Shown: piece by piece, positions 1 through 8,131 of the stretch
Layout of the letters: each line of letters begins with the position of its first letter
Position numbering within the stretch: position 1 is the stretch's first letter
Source: Polyangium aurulentum
Lineage (GTDB): Bacteria; Myxococcota_A; Polyangia; Polyangiales; Polyangiaceae
Assembly (NCBI GenBank): GCA_945875545.1
Contig: CAMCKZ010000007.1
Coordinates: forward strand, 1-60,234
Length of the DNA: 60,234 bases
Direction: 5' to 3'
The notes under the pieces: model-generated
The model's input: the letters and a program-made list of their open reading frames with translations, nothing else
Databases searched by the model: none
What the model was told of the DNA's origin: nothing
Position numbers and translations under genes: made by a program

Positions 1-1
1 C

Positions 2-199
2 TTCGGAACCCATTCGGAAGAGGGCAGTCGCTTCATCGAGCGCATCCTCACGGTCCACGCCTCCCTCCGACTCCAGAAGCGAAACATCCTACAGTTTGTA
101 CACACAGCCTGCACCGCGATGCTCAGCGGATCCGTCCCACCGTCGCTGCTTCCCGCCGAACCAGCACCCGTGTCATGTGACGTCCGCGCCGCCGCTTAG
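2..199 (+). mobile_element. 3' end of an IS66-like transposase (runs off left edge)
   Basis: An open frame enters from the left edge and ends at TAG 197-199, giving 65 visible residues. Its start contains RFIERILTV and LQKRNILQF, which match the conserved C-terminal stretch of IS66-family (TnpC-type) transposases, where a 'sRfverilTv..t.r.q.rnv..fL' pattern precedes a variable Pro-rich tail. The catalytic DDE core would lie outside the window, so it cannot be judged whether the element is intact. The identification rests on recalled family pattern, not a search. Confidence 0.6.
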
Positions 200-214
200 G
201 GTGTGAACGGTTAC
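200..214. repeat. putative terminal inverted repeat (right end) of the IS66-like element
   Basis: Immediately after the transposase stop is GGTGTGAACGGTTAC. Read from the outside in it is GTAACCGTTCACACC, and its GTAA start resembles IS66-family termini. The left end is outside the window, so neither the pairing nor the target duplication can be confirmed. Confidence 0.35.
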
Positions 215-243
215 TAGTCTTTCCGGCTACACACGACAGCGGC

Positions 244-1239
244 ATGAGCTTTCAGTCTTGGCAGAGCTCCTACAACGCGATCAATCCGCTGGCTTACGTG
301 GTGAAGCCGCTGGCGGCCATCGCGGGCTTTTTTGTGAACGCGACCAACTCGGGCAAACACACGTTGCACCAAGACAACTTTGTGACGCAAAGCTTGGGCA
401 TCGCAGGTCAGCTGGAGAACGGTGCCCGTCAACTGGACCTTCGCATCACAAACAACACGTCGACGCGCGCTTGGCACGCGTTTCACGGCGATGCCGCGCA
501 GGTCGTGGCCGGCCTTCGTGCGTTCGGTGAGAGCTGGGAGAGCATCTGCGACGGTATTGCCGGTTGGTGGCGAAACAATCCAAGTGAGATCCTCGTGCTG
601 AAAATGGACAAACAGTCCAAGGGCGACGCCGACGCGCTCATGGGCATCCTTTCGAAGGCCCTGGGCGCAATCCACGGTGGTGACTGCCAAACCGGGCCGC
701 TCACCGGATACGTTGACCAGCTGCGACTGCGGGACCTGCGCGGTCGCATTCTTGTGTGTGGAAAGACGTCGTTCACAGACGTGTGCAAGACATTGACCGG
801 CAATCACAGGGCCCTCACGTTCTGCGACTGGGACAAGGTCGAAGGTGGCGCCGGCGCCGCTGGGAGTGAGGCGGGCCGGCCGGTCTACGTGCTCCTCGGA
901 AGCTCCGAGGGCGGGCTCAGCAAATTTACCAACGTGCTCGAAAAACAGGAAGGGATGAAGAGACTCTTCCAAGGCCAGACCACCGCGCGCACGAGCGCGG
1001 CTGGAATGCGCGGCATCTGGTTCAATACCTTCTCGCTGCTGTCGGACATCCGCACGTACAGCGACGAGATCTGGAACAGCGACAATCAAGACCGACGTGA
1101 TCGCCTTTGGCTGGCAAACGACTGGATCCAAAATGTCGCCAGCGTCGACTTTCTAGACGCGGAAAAGGCTAAGTACGTGATTGGGCACAACCCCGATACA
1201 AACTGGAAGACCAATGGGCGGGCGACGTTGGACCAGTAG
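244..1239 (+). CDS. PI-PLC X-domain-like phosphodiesterase
   Basis: A 331-residue protein resembling bacterial phosphatidylinositol-specific phospholipase C. The two-histidine layout is visible: His39 in SGKHTLHQ corresponds to the first catalytic His, QLDLR (63-67) to the conserved acidic strand, and His81 in AFHGD to the second catalytic His. These enzymes cleave phosphatidylinositol or GPI-type phosphodiesters without calcium. No obvious signal peptide is seen, although residues 14-33 are hydrophobic. No strong Shine-Dalgarno precedes the ATG. The gene starts only about 30 bp from the presumed IS end, so its promoter may lie in or next to the element. Substrate is not deducible. Confidence 0.75.
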   Translation: MSFQSWQSSYNAINPLAYVVKPLAAIAGFFVNATNSGKHTLHQDNFVTQSLGIAGQLENGARQLDLRITNNTSTRAWHAFHGDAAQVVAGLRAFGESWESICDGIAGWWRNNPSEILVLKMDKQSKGDADALMGILSKALGAIHGGDCQTGPLTGYVDQLRLRDLRGRILVCGKTSFTDVCKTLTGNHRALTFCDWDKVEGGAGAAGSEAGRPVYVLLGSSEGGLSKFTNVLEKQEGMKRLFQGQTTARTSAAGMRGIWFNTFSLLSDIRTYSDEIWNSDNQDRRDRLWLANDWIQNVASVDFLDAEKAKYVIGHNPDTNWKTNGRATLDQ

Positions 1240-1353
1240 GGGCGCAGCGGTCAACCAAACCGCTAATTCCCTGGAGAAAACCGCGGGTCAAGGGCGTGCG
1301 GATTGGTGATCCGTGGCGTTTCGGGCAACGGGCTTCGCCGAGTTCCTTATGGG

Positions 1354-1390
1354 TGTAGACTGCATGAACCGAATATCGGTGCAGAATACA
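1354..1390. repeat. two copies of the TGYA-N3-TRCA palindrome in a convergent intergenic region
   Basis: TGTAGACTGCA (1354-1364) and TGCAGAATACA (1380-1390) lie 26 bp apart, start to start, in the 209-bp gap between two converging genes. A promoter role is unlikely here because both flanking genes end toward the gap. They belong to the dispersed family listed separately. No clear terminator hairpin with a T-tract was seen in this gap. Confidence 0.7.
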
Positions 1391-1448
1391 CCCAAGCGGA
1401 CCGCCACATGACGTGGTTGCGACGGGGCGACAGAAGCTGCGTTTCGAT

Positions 1449-3872
1449 CTATTTCTTGACGCGCAAGAGCGTTGCCGCATCACCCGCGAGCACGTATTTT
1501 CGGCGGCCCGCAACGATTGGGTGACCGTCTGCCGCGACGCCGTCGTCTCCCACGACGAGGGTCGGTAGAATGTCGGGCAGCGCGAGGTTGCGCGCCAAAG
1601 CCGAGTCGCTGGCACCCGTGATAAAAGCCAGTCTTTTTCCAGGGATTACCACTGCCAACGATAGGTCGTCTCTGGGCACCACGCGGCCTCCCAGGCGTAG
1701 CTCCGCGGGCGAAAAGATGATGTGTTCGCTGGCGAGTAACTGGCGAACGAGCGGGTCGGTCGAAGCACCGACGACGAGCGTCATGATGTGGCCAGCGGGC
1801 AGTTCCGCCAAAGGCCCCGAAGGAAACGCCACGTCAACAAACGGGCGATGGGGCACAAAGCTCCCGGCCACCATCCGCGCCGTGGGGCTATCGGTCACCA
1901 TGACGCGCAGGGAAGCGCTAAAAATATCGCGAAATCGCAAAACTTGTGGCGCGGACGCGGGAGCTTTGGCGCGGTGCCAGGCCCCGTTCCGACTCTCAAG
2001 ATGCAGGGCTGCGCGCGGCTTCTCGATGGGGATTCGCTGCCGATCGACGACCACCTCTTTGGTCTTTGGAGGCAGTAGCGTTGGCGACACGGAAAGTGCC
2101 TCCACGCCGCGCGTTTGAAGGCGCACGCGGCCTCGTTCCTCCGTCCCCGACATCTCGAACCATCCCCCGGGTTCCGTTGCCGACGTAACGCGAAATCCGT
2201 GGGAAAACGCTGTCTTTACGTCATTTCCAACGTAGCGAAAAGTTGACGTTGGCGCTCTTCTTTGGGCCAGCAGCCAGTCGAGTCCGTGGCCATCGTTGAA
2301 CGCCCAGGTCCACACGTCGTGCCCTGCCTTGGGCTGGTCGAAAACCATCGACTGATCGAGGCGCGCATAGGCATCGACGAGGACTTTTCCGTTCTCCAAA
2401 GGGAGGTCTTGCGTGCCGTGAACGAGGCGCATCGGAAGCGCGATTCCATTCGCGGCTTGGAGGGCGGGGGAGCGAAGTTGTGAGGTCTGCTCTTCCCACG
2501 GGAGCAGCGTTAACCCATTGAAATCGCGGCGAATAAAGTAGCTGTGGTAGCCGCAGAGGGGCATCGCGCCGGCGAATCGGTGCGGGTGGCGAAGGGCGAT
2601 GGCCGCAGCCCCCGTTCCCCCCATCGACGCGCCCGTGATGGTGATGCGATCGGGATCGATGGGAAAGCGAGCGACGATCGCATCGATGGCGTCGAGGACG
2701 GCCTGCTCGCCGATGCCGCGGTACATGGCGTTTCCGTGGGCCGCGGGAGCGACCACAAATGCGTTGAGCCCCTGCTTTTTTCCTGGCAGACGGTCGCGCG
2801 CAACACCATCGAGTCCCGTTGCATATTCGCCAAGCACCGCGCGGAGATAGTTCATCGCGTGACCATCGAGCCCGTGGAGCGCGACCACCAGTGGGTAGCG
2901 GCGAACCGACGCGCGGGGCAAGGGAGGCATGTAGAATGCAAGTTCTTGTGCACGCCCGTCTACGGGCGACGTGAGACCCAATCGCGCGGGTCCTTCCATC
3001 GTATCGAGGGGATCTTCGCCGCGAGCGATCGGTGCCAGAATTCGCCGCAAATCTTCAGAGAAAACGCGCACAAGTCCCGGGTCATGGGAAGGCGTTTGCA
3101 AGAGTTCTGTGAGTCGCTCGCGTAGGAGAAGGGTGGTTCCGGCCACGAGCCCACGACTTCGTTCGGGAAGACGCGCGAGATTGACTCTTCGCGAGTCATC
3201 GATCAGGGCGAGGGTTTGCGACGGCTGGTCGAACAGAAATTCGGGCCCGCCGGGCCACTGAAAGACGTGGCGATCGCTGGACCGCAGCAGAAAGTCAGTC
3301 GCGTTCTTGGTGCGAACCTCCGGAAGCATCGACATGGAATCGAACTGAAGGTCCGAGGGAAACAGCTCGGTTTTCGCTATCGCGTCGAGGTGCGGCCGGT
3401 CCACGTATTGCGCCGTCCCCGGCAGGCGAACGCGCAACACACAAGTCGACGCGGGAGGCTCGACGTCAAGTTCCACCGCGTGGGGCTCGTCGGTCTGGGG
3501 CAGGGATATCCAGGAAAAACGCTGGACCCCCGCACTTTTCAGCACGGACCTCCCGTTGAAGCTTGCATGATGCACGTTTCCCTCATCGACCACGATCGCC
3601 GCACCCTCGATGCTCGTGACGTGGGCGCGAAGGGTCACCCGAGGGCACGGTTTGGCGAACCGCAGAAAGCCCCCATCGCGCGTGGCCATGGGCGCCACGG
3701 CCCCATCGGTGACGACGGAGAACACGGGCAACATGCCCACAGCATCAGCGGCGATTCGGTACAGACTGCCAGACCGATCGACCGACCACGCGCCCAGCAC
3801 CGGCGACGCAAAAAAGAAGATGCAAAGTGCACCCATTATCGGGAGCACATTGGCTGCCCGGCGCTCTCGCAT
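1449..3872 (-). CDS. secreted alpha/beta hydrolase (prolyl-oligopeptidase or esterase-like)
   Basis: With the start at the ATG preceded by GAGG, the protein has 807 residues and begins with a signal peptide (basic MRERR, then a hydrophobic stretch ending VLGA). The C-terminal half is an alpha/beta hydrolase fold: oxyanion-type VVALHGLDGH near 330, nucleophile elbow GASMGG with Ser416, acid Asp489 in HGTQD, and His518 in KAGHDVW. The N-terminal 300 residues are probably a beta-rich accessory domain and are not recognised. An upstream in-frame ATG (4049) would bury the signal peptide, so it was not used. Export and ester or peptide hydrolysis are likely; the substrate is unknown. The gene contains three copies of the dispersed palindrome. 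Confidence 0.75.
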   Translation of the reverse strand: MRERRAANVLPIMGALCIFFFASPVLGAWSVDRSGSLYRIAADAVGMLPVFSVVTDGAVAPMATRDGGFLRFAKPCPRVTLRAHVTSIEGAAIVVDEGNVHHASFNGRSVLKSAGVQRFSWISLPQTDEPHAVELDVEPPASTCVLRVRLPGTAQYVDRPHLDAIAKTELFPSDLQFDSMSMLPEVRTKNATDFLLRSSDRHVFQWPGGPEFLFDQPSQTLALIDDSRRVNLARLPERSRGLVAGTTLLLRERLTELLQTPSHDPGLVRVFSEDLRRILAPIARGEDPLDTMEGPARLGLTSPVDGRAQELAFYMPPLPRASVRRYPLVVALHGLDGHAMNYLRAVLGEYATGLDGVARDRLPGKKQGLNAFVVAPAAHGNAMYRGIGEQAVLDAIDAIVARFPIDPDRITITGASMGGTGAAAIALRHPHRFAGAMPLCGYHSYFIRRDFNGLTLLPWEEQTSQLRSPALQAANGIALPMRLVHGTQDLPLENGKVLVDAYARLDQSMVFDQPKAGHDVWTWAFNDGHGLDWLLAQRRAPTSTFRYVGNDVKTAFSHGFRVTSATEPGGWFEMSGTEERGRVRLQTRGVEALSVSPTLLPPKTKEVVVDRQRIPIEKPRAALHLESRNGAWHRAKAPASAPQVLRFRDIFSASLRVMVTDSPTARMVAGSFVPHRPFVDVAFPSGPLAELPAGHIMTLVVGASTDPLVRQLLASEHIIFSPAELRLGGRVVPRDDLSLAVVIPGKRLAFITGASDSALARNLALPDILPTLVVGDDGVAADGHPIVAGRRKYVLAGDAATLLRVKK

Positions 3873-3969
3873 ATTCCTCGAAATAGACAACGTATGTCCG
3901 CGGGAGACCCTCAAGCCTTTGCGCGTGCTGGCCCATGGAAGCGACGGGTCAGCACGTAGCAATGAACGG

Positions 3970-4452
3970 TCAGGAACCGATGCTGTGCGCCAGAACGCGG
4001 GCTTCGTCGCGAAAGAGGACGCGGATCTTGTGACGGTCGAGAACCTCAACGACGACGCCGTCGCCGAAGGTCGTGTGGCTCATAAGCTCTTGTTCGCGAA
4101 AGCTTTCGCGGACACCGTAGGCGCGAAATGCGCTCGGGTGATGCCCGCTCACGGACGATTCCCAAAGGCGAAGGCTTGTGGCGGCGGCCTTGGTGCGGGC
4201 CTCCTCTTGCGACGCACGGTCAGCGCGGCGAGGCGACGGCGATGCGGACTTCGCGCCTCGACGGGCCGGCGTAGCGGTGGGCTTTTGACCCGGGGGATGG
4301 GCTCGATAATTGTGCGCCCCGTCGCAGGTTTGGCACTCGACCCTCGCGGGTACGCTTTTGGTATCTACCGCGATGATTCGGTGACCCAGCATGAGCAGGC
4401 ACTTGGTGCACCATGCATCGATTTCGCCGCCGGCCTTGTGTTGCTTCGACAT
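3970..4452 (-). CDS. zinc-ribbon protein with a C-terminal beta-barrel-like module, function unknown
   Basis: A 160-residue protein with two Cys pairs, Cys15-x2-Cys18 and Cys40-x2-Cys43, consistent with a zinc ribbon. A basic, Pro/Ala-rich linker follows, then a C-terminal segment (about 123-160) with FGDGVVVEVL and IRVLF, patterns seen in small SH3- or CarD-like beta modules. The start is the ATG after GGGAATC; an ATG nine bases upstream is also possible. It lies 14 bp after a co-directional gene and probably shares its transcript. Similar architectures occur as hypothetical proteins in Myxococcota, recalled rather than searched. Confidence 0.7.
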   Translation of the reverse strand: MSKQHKAGGEIDAWCTKCLLMLGHRIIAVDTKSVPARVECQTCDGAHNYRAHPPGQKPTATPARRGAKSASPSPRRADRASQEEARTKAAATSLRLWESSVSGHHPSAFRAYGVRESFREQELMSHTTFGDGVVVEVLDRHKIRVLFRDEARVLAHSIGS

Positions 4453-4466
4453 GATTCCCATTCAGT

Positions 4467-4919
4467 TTATTCGCGCGGACGCGTTCGTTCTTCGCGGTGG
4501 ACAAATACTTCAGTTTCGACTTCCGGTTTACCGAAGGGAAGGGGCGTCTGACGGCCATCTTCCGGGGCGCCGGCGGCCCCATCTTTCGTCTGTTGGTTGT
4601 TCGGGGAAAAACGAATCGTGGTGTTGATCTCGAACTGCACCGTGGTGAGGAGATTTTGCAACTCTCCGGTGAGGTTTGTCTGCTCGAGAAAATCGCGCAT
4701 CTCCTTGGCGACAACGCGAAAAAGGCCGTTTTTGGTGTCGTCGACTTGCGAGAGAAGAACCGCAACCACCTCTTTGGGCAGTTTCAGATCGCCGACAAAA
4801 TGTTTGAGCGAATCGGGCGCCTCTGAAGCCTTCTCTACGCCCTTTTCTACGGCGCGTTTTAGCAGCTCGGGAATGACTCCCTCGAGCCTGCGTCGACGCG
4901 GGTCGGGCGGATCGCTCAT
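4467..4919 (-). CDS. conserved helical protein of unknown function
   Basis: A 150-residue protein with no membrane segment. It opens with a basic stretch (PRRRRLEGVIPELL), followed by amphipathic helices rich in Lys, Glu and Leu up to about residue 85, and a polar tail rich in Pro, Glu and Arg. The helical part suggests oligomerisation or partner binding, but no family could be named with confidence. It is the first gene of a probable two-gene operon with the zinc-ribbon protein downstream. Confidence 0.65.
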   Translation of the reverse strand: MSDPPDPRRRRLEGVIPELLKRAVEKGVEKASEAPDSLKHFVGDLKLPKEVVAVLLSQVDDTKNGLFRVVAKEMRDFLEQTNLTGELQNLLTTVQFEINTTIRFSPNNQQTKDGAAGAPEDGRQTPLPFGKPEVETEVFVHREERTRPRE

Positions 4920-5011
4920 CGCTTAGTTGTTAGCGATTTCGGGGGCTCCGGTCAACGACCCCGCGACGCCCGCCCTCCGCGCATGGTCTTTTTTTGCACA
5001 CGCATGAGATT

Positions 5012-5950
5012 CTATGGTGGCGAAATGGCCGCATCGATGGCGGCGTCAAAGAGGCGCGCTGCGGCACACGACATCGACTGACGCTCAACGGCCGCAAGCG
5101 TGTCATCGTCCGCTTGGTGGCCCTCACCGGCCAGCATGCGCCTCGGCGAAGGCTCAACGCGAATACGTGCAAGCTGCACGCGTGTTGCGCGATCGCTGAG
5201 CATGATTCGCATGCCGTGGGGCCCGCGCTGAATGTCTTCGATCGCGCGTCCGTCGGTGTCGTTCGGCGACCCCATTTCATCCACGACCACCAAGACTAGC
5301 TTCGCAGATTCGACCAAGACGACGGCCGCCTGGAGGGCTTCTTGCGTGGCGCCCGCGAACTGATTTTCGAAGACGCGAACGCGCAGATCATTGCCTGCAC
5401 TCTGCACGTTGTTTACCCACGCGTCGTCCAATAAGCGAGTGACTGCAAACGCTTCTTGCAGCCGGTGGAACCGTGCGAGTCCGTCTTCGCCAACGCGCAA
5501 CTGCGGGCCCCGTAAGCATGACAAAAAGGCGTCGCGTGGCGATAGCTTCGCCGCTTCAAGCGCGGCCTCCGGTGACCCGGCCTCGAGGCTCCCGAGCCGC
5601 AAAAAAACTGCCGGTTCACTGCGCCACTTGCGGCCGCGGAGCGACGGATGCACGTAGTCACCGGCCCAAGGCTCGCAGGCGGCGGCAACAGCCGAGTCGG
5701 TCACGGCAGTCCTCGCAAGCTCCCACCGAGGCCCAAACGTGGACTTGAGGGCCCAGTGCCGCGCGAGCAACGCGCTTTTCTGCTTGGCGAGACTGCGTGC
5801 GCTGAGCGCGCTGTGGATACCGGTGGCCAACAGCAGCCCAAACACCACGACGCCCCAGGCCTTGGCGCTGGGGCGTTCGCGAGGCCGCTCTACTCGGAGC
5901 TCTCGAAGCCTCTCGAGAGTACCGAGCCGACGAGGGCTGGTCGGCATCAT
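5012..5950 (-). CDS. membrane-anchored protein at the end of a TolQ/TolR-like operon
   Basis: A 312-residue protein with a basic cytoplasmic N-terminus, one membrane helix at about 31-50 (WGVVVFGLLLATGIH) and a large extracytoplasmic part with Cys pairs. No domain is recognised. It starts 12 bp after a TolR/ExbD-like gene and is the last gene of that operon. A periplasmic partner of the motor, in the position of TolA or a gliding accessory protein, is a reasonable guess from context only. ATG ATG at the start leaves two possible initiation codons. Confidence 0.65.
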   Translation of the reverse strand: MMPTSPRRLGTLERLRELRVERPRERPSAKAWGVVVFGLLLATGIHSALSARSLAKQKSALLARHWALKSTFGPRWELARTAVTDSAVAAACEPWAGDYVHPSLRGRKWRSEPAVFLRLGSLEAGSPEAALEAAKLSPRDAFLSCLRGPQLRVGEDGLARFHRLQEAFAVTRLLDDAWVNNVQSAGNDLRVRVFENQFAGATQEALQAAVVLVESAKLVLVVVDEMGSPNDTDGRAIEDIQRGPHGMRIMLSDRATRVQLARIRVEPSPRRMLAGEGHQADDDTLAAVERQSMSCAAARLFDAAIDAAISPP

Positions 5951-5962
5951 CTCCGTCAGACC

Positions 5963-6505
5963 CTAACCCTTGGTCTTGGAGGCACCATCAACCATGAAAC
6001 TCACGTTGGGGTAGCCAGCGAAGGCTGCGGTCTGAAAGACGCTCTTGACAACCACTGCGGGCACGTCGCGATCAATCTGAAGCACGACAACCCCTGGAAA
6101 TTCTTTGTTGGGGCGGTTTTGCTTCCACAGCTCGCGTTTCGCCTTGAGGATGTTGAACAACTCTTCAAGGCGCTTGACTTGCTTCGATTCTTCGATCTCG
6201 CGCGTGTTGCCCGTAGACGTGCCATCGACCAGAATTTGGCCGCCGACGACGCCCACGAGGGGAGCGTCGACCATGTCGATGGAGTTCTCCGCTTTTGGCA
6301 GGCGAACGTTCTTCGACAGCGGGGTTTCGCCCGACGTGTTGAACGTCATCAGGAGGAAAACGACGACCACGATCAAAAAGTCGATCATGCTCGTGAGCGA
6401 GAGGCCCGCGTTGACATTTCTCTTGCCGCCGCCAGTGACGTGACTGGAGACAAACTTGAGCGATATACCGTGCAGGAGGCGGCGTCCTGGCTGATGAATG
6501 GCCAT
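5963..6505 (-). CDS. ExbD/TolR-family biopolymer transport protein
   Basis: A 180-residue single-pass inner-membrane protein. The membrane helix (about 36-56) holds Asp42 in LTSMIDFLIV, the conserved proton-coupling aspartate of the ExbD/TolR/MotB-type family. A periplasmic domain with the late strand VVVLQIDRDVP follows. The N-terminal 30 residues are longer than usual. Third gene of the minus-strand motor operon, 12 bp after the other ExbD gene and 12 bp before the membrane-anchored protein. Expected to form the rotor or plug of a TolQR-like complex with the neighbouring TolQ. Confidence 0.85.
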   Translation of the reverse strand: MAIHQPGRRLLHGISLKFVSSHVTGGGKRNVNAGLSLTSMIDFLIVVVVFLLMTFNTSGETPLSKNVRLPKAENSIDMVDAPLVGVVGGQILVDGTSTGNTREIEESKQVKRLEELFNILKAKRELWKQNRPNKEFPGVVVLQIDRDVPAVVVKSVFQTAAFAGYPNVSFMVDGASKTKG

Positions 6506-6517
6506 GATGGTTCTTAA

Positions 6518-7099
6518 TCAGTTGACCGAAAAGGTCACGTTGAAGGCGGAGACTTGGTCGCCGGGCTTCCCGCTGTTGAACGGGCGGTGGGTGTGGTAAA
6601 CGGCGTCGATTACCGCGACAATGTCAGAGAATTTCGTCTCGTTGTCGGTGTGCAGCACGGCCTGGTCGAGCTTCTTGTCGGAGGCATCGCGGTGCTTGCC
6701 GGTCATCTTCCACTGGGCTTCGATTTCAGCGGCAAGATCGGGGTAACGCGCGCCGGTGACACGCCCCGCGCCGTCTCGGATCTCTTCGGGCTTACGGGGG
6801 ATAACCTTTTCGGTCAGGTTATCTTTCCCCGTCTTCCAGACCAAACGGAAGGTCGCCTGCTCGCGCATTTCTACGTGCAGCTGAGGCTCCGGCTCGACCT
6901 GCGTTATCTCTTCATCGGGCCGCGGCGGGCCGGGAACCATAGCACTCGCGTTGATGCGCGACATGTGGCTCCAGACCGCCGTGATGAGGAGAAAGGCAAT
7001 CGTCACCATCAGCAAATCGATGAACGGAACCATGTTGATTTCGGAGTCGAGGGACTTCTTGCCACTCTTTCCGCCACCACCTACGTCAACGCCCGCCAT
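6518..7099 (-). CDS. ExbD/TolR-family biopolymer transport protein
   Basis: A 193-residue protein with a short cytoplasmic Gly/Lys tail, a membrane helix at about 24-42 and the conserved Asp28 in NMVPFIDLLM. The periplasmic domain includes a Pro/Glu stretch (about 57-70) and the late element VLHTDNETKFSDIV typical of the fold. It follows the TolQ-like gene by 48 bp, and that gap contains one dispersed palindrome (7114-7124). Two different ExbD proteins after one TolQ is the layout of the Myxococcus AglR-AglQ-AglS motility motor. Confidence 0.87.
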   Translation of the reverse strand: MAGVDVGGGGKSGKKSLDSEINMVPFIDLLMVTIAFLLITAVWSHMSRINASAMVPGPPRPDEEITQVEPEPQLHVEMREQATFRLVWKTGKDNLTEKVIPRKPEEIRDGAGRVTGARYPDLAAEIEAQWKMTGKHRDASDKKLDQAVLHTDNETKFSDIVAVIDAVYHTHRPFNSGKPGDQVSAFNVTFSVN

Positions 7100-7147
7100 G
7101 GGAACCTCTTAGATGCAGTATACAGTTAGTTTGCACGCCTTCGCAGA

Positions 7148-7801
7148 TCACGCCGCGAGGTTCTGCGTGTTGACTTTCTGACGATTGGCGACAACGAGGT
7201 TCAGAATGCGCACGGTCGCTTCGTTGATGTCGTCTTCGATCTGCTGGGTGAGACCGTTGAGAATCGCGAATCCGACGAGGGCGGTGATGGCCACAATGAG
7301 GCCGAACGCCGTGCAGTTCATGGCCTCAGAGATGCCCAAAGCCAGAATGCGCGCCTTCTGAGAAGGGTCGACGGCCTCACCGGACACAGCGCCGAACGAG
7401 CTAATCAGACCGCTGACGGTGCCGAGCAGACCCGAGAGCATGGCGAGGTTCGCGAGGAGGGCGAGAAAGCCAGTGCGTGCGCTGAGTTTGGGAAGTTCGC
7501 GAAGGGCCGATTCGTCCATGGCCGACTGCACTTCTTCGTCTGGGCGGTTGCTGCGCAACAGACCAGCCTGAATGATTTTCGCCATGGGTGCCGGCGTGGC
7601 TGCGCACTTTTTGACTGCAGCCTGCACATCGCCAGCGAGAATGCACTTCTCCATCGTGGAGAGGAATGCATCTTTCGTGATGCGCGCCGACGACAGATAG
7701 AGCGCGCGCTCGATGATGATCGCGAAGACGCACACCGACCAGAAGAGGATCGGCCACATGCCCCAACCACCCTCTTTAAAGTGCTTCCAAATCATTGCCA
7801 T
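7148..7801 (-). CDS. MotA/TolQ/ExbB proton-channel family protein
   Basis: A 217-residue protein with a first membrane helix near 11-30 and two later helices in the family core, marked by LSGLLGTVSGLISSF and SEAMNCTAFGLIVAI, the signature region of TolQ/ExbB. The start is fixed by AGGAGG seven bases before ATG-GCA; a longer open frame extends upstream but lacks family similarity. It leads the four-gene minus-strand operon. Together with the two ExbD proteins it should form a 5:2-type stator that uses proton flow to drive force generation at the envelope. Confidence 0.9.
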   Translation of the reverse strand: MAMIWKHFKEGGWGMWPILFWSVCVFAIIIERALYLSSARITKDAFLSTMEKCILAGDVQAAVKKCAATPAPMAKIIQAGLLRSNRPDEEVQSAMDESALRELPKLSARTGFLALLANLAMLSGLLGTVSGLISSFGAVSGEAVDPSQKARILALGISEAMNCTAFGLIVAITALVGFAILNGLTQQIEDDINEATVRILNLVVANRQKVNTQNLAA

Positions 7802-8131
7802 GAGAATTCCTCCTGAGGGTGCGCGGGCCATGGGGGCCATCGCAAACGGGACGGACACTGACCCAGGAAGTGCGCGTTGGTCAAGCCTCCGATTATCAGG
7901 TGATGGCGGAATTCGAACGCCGTTCACGTGGGACTGCATAATTGTAGTCCCGTCAATCCATTCGGCGCGCGTGACGGTTTTGGGAAGATGAAAGCGCCAC
8001 AGCGGTTGACGTGGATGCGCAACTTCATGTACCGTGGCACCTGCGTCGTGCGCAGTTGCGCGCTCGACCGATTTGCGCAGCTTGTGCGCAAGCGAAGTTT
8101 CTATAGTTTTAGCAGGTAAGGAGAGCGCGGC
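7802..8131. promoter_or_regulatory. divergent control region between two motor operons
   Basis: This 330-bp gap separates two oppositely transcribed TolQ-like genes. Visible elements are: an inverted repeat GGGACT (7930-7935) / AGTCCC (7946-7951) with a 10-bp centre; four TGCGCA hexamers at 8016, 8049, 8074 and 8085, the last two within a 7-bp-arm palindrome TTGCGCA-N5-TGCGCAA (8073-8091); a -10-like TATAGT (8102-8107); and AAGGAG before the plus-strand ATG. The promoter call is weak because no matching -35 was found. The palindromes look like operator sites. Confidence 0.5.

Noticed and set aside
61-110. TACA-GTT-TGTA near the left edge as a member of the palindrome family
   Set aside because: The half-sites are in the opposite order (TACA...TGTA) and do not match TGYA-N3-TRCA.
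7860-7925. tRNA-like stretch in the motor control region (GGCGGAATTCGAACGCC)
   Set aside because: The T-arm-like TTCGAAT is present on the minus strand but the flanking bases do not pair into a cloverleaf and no acceptor stem is found.
7930-7951. Rho-independent terminator at GGGACT/AGTCCC
   Set aside because: There is no T-tract on either side, and the site lies between divergent promoters, so an operator is more likely.
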